Assembly (NCBI RefSeq): GCF_013433315.1
Contig: NZ_WXVV01000014.1
Location: 62,001 to 126,000 of the forward strand
DNA from: Pseudomonas crudilactis
Lineage (GTDB): Bacteria > Pseudomonadota > Gammaproteobacteria > Pseudomonadales > Pseudomonadaceae
DNA length: 64,000 bases
Direction: 5' to 3'
Both the position numbers and the translations under genes were made by a program. Under the pieces are notes generated by a model. That model saw only the letters and a list, made by a program, of their open reading frames with translations. It had not been told where the DNA came from and searched no databases. Shown here one piece after another: positions 37,601-46,600 of the stretch. The number at the start of each line of letters is the position of its first letter. The first letter of the stretch is position 1.

Positions 37601-40600
37601 ACGATCCGTTCTGCGATCAGGCTGGCGCGCGTTTGTACCGCACCGGCGACGTCGCACGGTATCTGGCCGATGGCAATATCGAGTACCTGGGGCGCAACGA
37701 CGATCAGGTCAAGATCCGTGGTCTGCGCATCGAATTGGGCGAGATTCAGGCGCATCTGGCGCACATCGATGGCGTGCGCGAAGCGGTGGTGCTCGCTCGT
37801 GAAGACGTGCCGGGCGATCAGCGTCTGGTCGCGTACTACAGCGGCGAGCCGCTGGAAATCGATCAGTTGCGCAGCCAACTGCTCAAGCACTTGCCGGATT
37901 ACATGGTGCCTGCGGTGTTTGTGCATTTGCAGGCCTTGCCGCTGAGCCCCAACGGCAAACTGGACCGCCAGGCCTTGCCGGCCCCTGACCAGACTGCACG
38001 GCTGACCCGCGCGTACGAAGCCCCGGTCGGTGAAGTCGAAACCGTGATTGCCGGTATCTGGGCCGAGTTGCTGAAGGTCGAGCGGGTCGGGCGCTTTGAT
38101 CATTTCTTCGAGCTGGGCGGCCACTCGCTGCTGGCGGTCAATCTGGTCGCGCGCATGCGCCGGGCCGGGCTGTCGGCGGATATTCGCGTGCTGTTCGACC
38201 AACCGACGCTGGCTGCATTGGCTGCGGCGGTTGGCGGCGAACCCGATGCGGCGGTGCCGGCCAATCTTGTTCCGGCCGATTGCACGCGCATCACGCCCGA
38301 ACTGCTGCCACTGGTGGCGCTGGATCAAGCGACGATTGACCGCATCGTTGCGAGTGTCCCCGGCGGTGCGTGCAACGTGCAGGACATCTACCCGCTGGCA
38401 CCGTTGCAGACCGGTATCCTGTTCCATCATCTTTCCGCTGCGCAGGGTGATCCGTATGTGCTGCAGGCGCAGTTTGCCTTCGCCGATGAACAGCGTTTGC
38501 AAGCCTTCACCACTGCCCTGCAACGGGTGATTGAACGCCATGACATTCTGCGCACTTCGCTGTTCTGGGAAGGTCTTGAAGAGCCGGTGCAAGTGGTCTG
38601 GCGTCAGGCTTCGCTGAGCTGCGAGGCTTTCGAGCTCGATGCCGAAGCGGGCGATGCGCTGAGCCAGTTGCGTGACCGCTTCACCATCGATAACTACCGC
38701 ATGCCCGTCACCGAGGCACCGCTGATGCGCGTGGTGTACAGCCGTGATGCCGTCAATCAACGGGTGGTGGCGTTGTTGCTGTTCCATCATTTGGTCATGG
38801 ATCACGTGGCGCTCGAGGTGTTGCAGCACGAGATGCAGGCGTTTCTGCTCGACAACGCCGGGCACTTGAGCGAACCGGTGCCGTATCGCAACTACGTGGC
38901 GCACACCCAGGCCGGTCTGAGTGAGCAAGAGCACGAAAGCTTCTTCCGCGAAATGCTCGGCGCGATCGATGAACCGACCTTGCCTTACGGTCAAAATCTT
39001 GCCCATGACGGTTCCGCGCAAGAAGCGCAGTTGACGCTGGAAAACACACTCAGCCACAGCGTAAGGCAACAGGCACGGCGCTTGGGTGTCAGCGCTGCCA
39101 GCCTGATGCACCTCGCCTGGGCGCAGGTGTTGGGGCAATTGTCCGGGCGCGACGCCGTGGTGTTCGGCACGGTGTTGCTCGGGCGATTGCAGGGCGGTGA
39201 AGGATCGGAGCGGGCGCTGGGTGTGTTCATCAACACCTTGCCGCTGTGCATCGAGCTCAATGCGCACAGCGTTAAAGGGGCGGCGCTGGCGACCCATCAA
39301 CGCTTGAGTCAGTTGCTCGCTCATGAGCACGCGCAACTGGCGCAGGTGCAACAGTGCAGCGCGATGCCGGCGGGTACGCCGCTGTTCAGCACGTTGCTCA
39401 ACTATCGTCACAGCACCCCGGTCGGGCCGATATCGGCCGAGGTGCAAGCGGCGTGGCACGGCATGCAATTGCTCGATGCCGAGGAGCACACCAACTATCG
39501 CCTGACCCTCAGCGTTGATGATCTCGGCGAAGACTTCCGCCTGAAGGTATTGGCCGGTGCGGGGATTGATGCACAGCGTATCTGCGGGTACATGCAGGGT
39601 GCGTTGTGCACCTTGATTGATGCGCTGGAGCACACGCCGCATGTGGGTTTTGATCGGTTGTCGATCCTGCCGGTGCACGAGCGTGAACAGTTGCTGGCGG
39701 GCTTCAACGCGACCGGGGCTGACTACCCAAGTGGGCTGACGATTGCGCAGCGCTTCGAGGCGCAGGTCGCCGCGCGTCCGCAAGCCGTGGCCGCGCTGTT
39801 TGGCGGACAGCCACTGACGTACTTGCAGCTCAATCGTCAGGCCAATGCGTTGGCGCATCACTTGATCGCCATCGGGGTGAAAGCCGATGACCGCGTGGCC
39901 ATCGTTGCCCGTCGGGGTCTGGATACGTTGGTCGGTCTGGTCGCCATCCTCAAGGCTGGTGCCGGCTATGTGCCGATCGATCCGGCGCATCCCGCCGAGC
40001 GGATCAGTTATTTGCTGAGCGACAGCGCACCGGTCGCGGTGCTCACGCAAAGCGATCTGCACGAGAAACTGCCGCAACTGAAGGTGCCAGTGATCGATGT
40101 CGACCTGTGCGCCTGGCCAGCGCAGGCGCAACACAACCCTGCGGTGCCGGACCTGAGCGCTGCGCATCTGGCGTACGTGATCTACACCTCGGGTTCGACC
40201 GGTCTGCCCAAAGGGGTCATGGTCGAACATCAGACGCTGTCCAACCTGGTCGACTGGCACTGTGAAGCGTTTGATCTGCGCGCTGGCAGCCACACCTCAA
40301 GCCTTGCCGGATTTGGCTTCGATGCGATGGCGTGGGAAGTCTGGCCGGCCCTGTGCGCGGGCGCGACGGTGCATCTGGCACCTACTCACGACGGCGCGGA
40401 AGACGTCGATGCCTTGCTCGACTGGTGGCGCGGGCAACCACTGGATGTGAGCTTCCTGCCAACGCCGATTGCTGAGTACGCGTTCAGCCAGAACTTCGAC
40501 CATCCGACTTTGCATACGCTACTGATCGGTGGCGATCGCTTGCGTCAGTTCAGCCGTCAGCAGCGCTTCGCGGTGATCAACAACTACGGCCCGACCGAGG

Positions 40601-43600
40601 CCACTGTGGTCGCCACTTCGGGACGTATTGAAGTCGGTGCGGCGTTGCACATCGGCCAACCGGTGGCGAACGCGGCGGTCTACTTGCTCGACGAGCAGCA
40701 ACGTCCGGTGCCCATGGGCGTCATGGGCGAGTTGTACGTCGGTGGCGCGGGCGTGGCCCGGGGTTATCTGAACCGCGCCGACCTGACTGCCGAGCGCTTT
40801 CTGCACGATCCGTTCAGCCCCTTGCCGAATGCGCGCATGTACCGCACCGGTGACCTTGCCCGTTGGCGCGAAGACGGCTCGCTCGACTACCTGGGGCGTA
40901 ACGACGACCAGGTGAAAATCCGTGGCATGCGCATTGAATTGGGCGAAATCGAGACCCGCCTCAATCAGCTCCCAGGTATCAACGAAGCGGTGCTGCTGGC
41001 CCGCGAGGACCAACCCGGCCAGCCGCGACTGGTGGCGTATTTCACCGAACAGACCGGGGCCGAGCCACTGGCAGTGGGCGACTTGCGCGCACAGCTGTTG
41101 ACGCAGTTGCCGGATTACATGGTGCCGGCAGCGTTTGTCCGGCTCGAGGCTTTGCCGCTGACCGCCAATGGCAAGGTCGACCGCAAGGCGTTGCCGAAAC
41201 CGGATCTGGCCGCGTTGCCGACCCGCGAGTACGTGGCGCCGCAAGGCGAGCTGGAAACCGCACTGGCACAGATCTGGGCCGAAGTGCTGCAAGTCGAACA
41301 GGTCGGTCGTCACGATCATTTCTTCGAACTCGGCGGTCATTCGCTGTTGGCGATGCGCATGGTCTCGCTGATCCGTCAGCGCCTCGGCGTCGAACTGGCG
41401 CTGAGTGACCTGTTTGCCGACGCGCAATTGAGCGCAGTCGCTGAAGTATTGAATCGCGCCGGGCGCAGTGCGCTACCGGACATTGTGCCGGCACCTCGTG
41501 ATCAACCGTTGCCGATGTCCTTCGCCCAACAACGTCTGTGGTTCCTGGCGCAGATGACGGGTGGCAACTCGGCGTACAACATCCCCATTGGCCTGCGTCT
41601 GCGCGGTCGACTTGACATCGATGCCCTGCAAGCGGCGCTGGCGCAAATCGTTGCCCGCCACGAAACCCTGCGCAGCCGTTTCATCCGCATCGACGACAGC
41701 GCCCACGTGTCGATTGCCCCGGTCGACAGCGGTTTGCTCTTGCGCGTGGAAGATCTGCGCCAGGACTTGCAAGCTGAGCACTCCGTGCAGGGATTGATGG
41801 CGCAGGAAGCCTCGACAGCGTTTGATCTGCACAACGATCCGTTGATTCGCGGGCGGTTGGTGCGCCTGGCCGACGATCACTGTGTGTTGCTGTTGACCGT
41901 GCATCACATCGTCGCCGACGGCTGGTCGATGGGCGTGCTGACCCGCGAGTTGATGGCGTTGTATCAAGCGTTCAGCCACGGTCAGCCTGATCCGCTGCCG
42001 CCACTGACCTTGCAATACGGTGACTACGCCGTGTGGCAACGTCAGTGGCTCAGCGGTGAAGTGCTGCAGCGGCAAAGCGACTATTGGCAGCAGACCCTCG
42101 ACGGCGCGCCGGCCTTGTTGACGTTGCCCACCGATCGCCCGCGACCGGCGCAGCAGGATTACACCGGCGGCAACGTCGAGGTGTTGCTGGACGAACGCTT
42201 GAGCACTGGCCTTAAAACGTTGAGCCAGCGTCACGGCGCGACCCTGTTCATGACCTTGACGAGCGCCTGGGCGCTGCTGATGAGTCGTCTGTCCGGGCAA
42301 ACCGATGTGGTGATCGGTGCGCCGGTGGCCAACCGCAGCCGCGCTGAAATCGAAGGCCTGATCGGCATGTTCGTCAACACGCTGGCCTTGCGTATTGACA
42401 CCTCGGGCGCCCCGAGTGTCGAAGCGCTGCTGGCGCGGGTAAAGGCGCGGACACTGGAGGCGCAAGCGCATCAGGATTTGCCGTTTGAACAAGTGGTGGA
42501 AATCGCCCGACCGGTGCGCAGTCTGGCGCACAGCCCGTTGTTCCAGACCACGCTGAGCTGGGACAGCAGCGTCGGCCCGCAACTGGCGTTGGGCGAGCTG
42601 ACACTGGAGGGTGTTGCCGGGCCGGGCGAGGTCGCCAAGTTTGACCTGACGCTGACACTGGGCGAGGTCAACGGGGTGATTCGTGGCACGCTGAACTACG
42701 CCACGGCGCTGTTCGATGCGCTGACGATCAAGCGTTACATCGGCTACTTCGAACGTCTGCTCGACGCGATGGTTGCCGATGATCAAACGGTGCTGGAACG
42801 TGTGCCATTGCTGGCAAACGACGAGCGCCAGCGCTTGCTGTACGACTTCAATGCCACCGCGCGTGACTACCCGCAAACACTGACCGTGCACGGAATTTTC
42901 CAACAGCAGGCTGCGGCGCATCCCAAAGCTGTGGCAGCGGTACATGGCGCACATTCACTGAGCTACTTTGAGCTGAACGCTCAGGCCAACCGTTTGGCCC
43001 ATCATTTGATCGTCGAAGAGGGCGTGCAACCGGGCGACCACGTGGCGATCCTGCTGCCGCGTTCGCTGGAGTTGCTGGTGGCGCAACTGGCCGTTGCCAA
43101 ATGCGCGGCGGCCTATGTGCCGCTGGACATCAATGCACCGAGCGAGCGCCAGGCGTTCATGGTCGATGATTGCCAAGCGGTGGCGCTGTTGACCTTGAGC
43201 GGCGAAGTCATCGACTACGCCGCACCGCGTATCGATCTGGACATGTTGACCCTCAACGGCCAGCCGACGCACAACCCGAATCTTGTGCAGTCGTCCGAGT
43301 CGCTGGCGTACATCATGTACACCTCCGGCTCCACCGGCACGCCGAAAGGGGTGATGGTGCCGCATCGGGGCATCGGCCGCTTGGTGCTCAACAACGGTTA
43401 TGCCGATTTCAATGCTCAGGATCGTGTGGTCTTCGCCTCGAACCCGGCGTTCGATGCGAGCACCATGGACATCTGGGGGCCGCTGCTCAATGGCGGTCGC
43501 GTGGTGATCATTGACCATCAAACCCTGCTCGATCCGAATGCCTTCGGCCGCGAACTGAGTGCCAGTGGCGCGACGATCCTGTTCGTCACCACCGCGCTGT

Positions 43601-46600
43601 TCAACCAGTACGTGCAATTGATTGCGCAGGCGCTCAAGGGCTTGCGCATCCTCTTGTGTGGCGGTGAACGTGGTGATCCGGCGGCGTTCCGTCGTCTGTT
43701 GGCCGAAGCACCCGAGTTGCGCATCGTGCATTGCTACGGCCCGACCGAAACCACCACCTACGCCACCACCTTTGAAGTGCGCGAAGTGGCAGAAAACGCC
43801 GAGAGCGTGCCGATTGGCGGGCCGATCGGCAATACGCAGGTATACGTGCTCGATGCCTGGCAGCAACCGGTGCCGATGGGCGTCACCGGCGAGTTGTACA
43901 TCGGCGGGCAGGGTGTGGCGCTGGGTTACCTGAACCGGCCGGATCTGACTGCCGAGAAGTTCCTCCGCGATCCGTTCAGCGAGACGCCAGGCGCGTTGCT
44001 CTATCGCACCGGCGACCTTGCGCGCTGGCTGGCGCCGGGGCAACTCGACTGCATCGGCCGCAACGACGATCAGGTGAAAATTCGTGGTTTCCGCATCGAA
44101 CTGGGGGAAATCGAAAATCGCCTGCTCAATTGCCCGGGGATCAAGGAAGCAGTGGTGCTGGCGCGCCGTGACGGTCAGGACAGCCCGCGTCTGGTGGCGT
44201 ACTACACGGCGCACGATGAGCAATTGGACAGCGCTGAACTGCACGCCCAATTGCACGCGCGTCTGCCGGAATACATGCTGCCGACAGCGTGGGTGCAACT
44301 CGAGGTATTGCCGTTGAACAACAACGGCAAGGTTGATCGCAAGGCGCTGCCGGCACCGACGCAGGAGGCGCTGCTCAGTCGGGCCTACGAGGCACCGGCC
44401 AATCCACTCGAAGCAAGCCTGGCGCAGGTCTGGGCCGAGGTGTTGCAGGTCGAACAGGTCGGTCGCCATGACAACTTCTTCGAACTCGGCGGCCATTCAT
44501 TGCTGGCCATGCGCATGCTCTCCCAGGTGCGCCAGCAATTGGGTGTGGAACTGGCGCTGGCCGATCTGTTTGCCAACCCGGAACTGGCGGCAGTCGCCGA
44601 CGTGTTGAGTCAGGCCGAACGCAGCAGTTTGCCGCAGATTCTGCCGGCGCCGCGCGATCAGGTGCTGCCGTTGTCGTTCGCCCAGCAACGCTTGTGGTTC
44701 CTCGCGCAGATGGACGGCGGCAATACCGCCTACAACATTCCTTTGGGCCTGCATTTGCGCGGCCGACTCGACGCTGTGGCCCTGCAACGGGCATTGGCGC
44801 GGATCGTCGCTCGTCACGAAACCCTGCGCAGTCGTTTCACCCAATTGAATGACGAAGCACAGGTGCTGATTGCCCCGGTCGACAGTGGCCTGCCGCTGAT
44901 CGAGGAAGATTGGCGGCAACAGCCGCAGAGCGAAGAGGCCTTGCGCACCTTGCTCGAAACAGAAGCGCGCGCGCCGTTCAACTTGCAGGATGACGCATTG
45001 ATTCGCGGGCGGCTGGTGCGTCTGGCCGATGATCACCATGTGCTGCTGCTGACCATGCACCACATCATCTCCGACGGCTGGTCGATGGGCGTGCTGACCC
45101 GCGAACTGATGGCGCTGTATCAGGCGTTCAGCCGTGGCGAGGCAGATCCACTGCCAGCGCTGGCCTTGCAATACGCAGACTACGCGGTGTGGCAGCGGCG
45201 CTGGCTGAGCGGCGAGGTGCTGCAGCGCCAGAGCGACTATTGGCAGCAGACCCTGGCCGGTGCCCCGGCCTTGTTGAGCCTGCCGACCGACCGTCCGCGC
45301 CCGGCGCAACAGGATCACCACGGCGGCAGTGTCGAGATCGTGCTGGACACGCAGACCAGCGTCGGTCTCAAGGCATTGTGTCAGCGCCACGGCGTGACGC
45401 CGTACATGGTGCTCATGAGCGCCTGGGCAATGTTGCTCGCGCGCCTGTCCGGGCAGTCCGATGTGGTCATTGGCTCGCCGGTGGCCAACCGTACCCGCGC
45501 CGAAATCGAAGGGTTGATCGGCATGTTCGTCAATACCCTTGCGTTGCGCATCGATACCTCGGGCGATCTGACCGGTGCAGCGCTGCTGGCACGGGTCAAG
45601 GCGCAGACGCTGGCGGCGCAGGCGCATCAGGATCTGCCGTTCGAACACGTGGTGGAAATTACCCGGCCGGTGCGCAGCCTTTCCCACTCCCCGTTGTTCC
45701 AGACCCTGGTGAGCTGGGACAGCAGCGTCGCGCCCGCCCTGGCGTTGGGCGGTCTGACGCTGGAAGGTCTGGCCGGGGAAAATCACTTTGTGAAGTTCGA
45801 CCTGTCGCTGAGCCTGGGGGAAAACCCGCAAGGCATCCGTGGCGCACTGCGCTATGCCACGGCGTTGTTCGATGAGGCGACCGTACAGCGTTTTAGCGGT
45901 TACTTGCAGCGCTTGCTGGCGGCGCTGGTCAGTGATGATCAGACCGTGTTGGCGCAGGTCAATCTGCTTGCGGCGGATGAACAGCAGCGCTTGCTCGGTG
46001 ATTTCAACGCGACACAAGTCGATTGCCCGGTCGAACAACCGGTCCAGAGCCTGTTTGAAGCACAGGTGCGTCGTCAGCCGGACGCCATCGCCGTGCAGTC
46101 GGGCGAACACAGCCTGACCTATCGCGAGCTGAATGCCCGTGCCAACCGCCTCGCGCATCACCTGCGTGAGCAAGGCGTGGGGCCGGATGCGCGGGTGGCG
46201 CTGTGCGTCGAGCGTGGACTCGATCTGGTGGTCGGGCTGCTCGGCATTCTCAAGGCCGGTGGCGCCTATGTGCCGCTGGATCCGGCTTACCCGGCGGAGC
46301 GCCTCGACTTCATGCTCCGCGACTGCGCGCCGGTGGCGGTGTTGGTACACGCCGCCACCCGATCGCTGTTCGTCGAGAGCGAAGTGGCGCTGATCGATTT
46401 TGACCAATGCACCTGGCACCAACAATCGGCGAGCAATCCGCAGGTGTCTGGCCTGACGCCTTTGAATCTGGCGTACATGATCTACACCTCGGGTTCGACC
46501 GGTACACCGAAAGGCGTGATGCTCGAACACCGTGGCTTGTGCAATCTGATGCATTGGGGCTCGCAGATCTGCCCGCCGACCCCGGAAGGCGCGTTGTTGC

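Noticed and set aside
35680..40293. Very long antisense reading frame (over 1500 codons) opposite synthetase 3, and several of 500-760 codons opposite synthetases 1-3
   Set aside because: They follow from the strong GC-rich codon bias of the synthetase genes; the translations are rich in Arg, His and Gln, show no domain, and are exactly antisense to clear NRPS domains.
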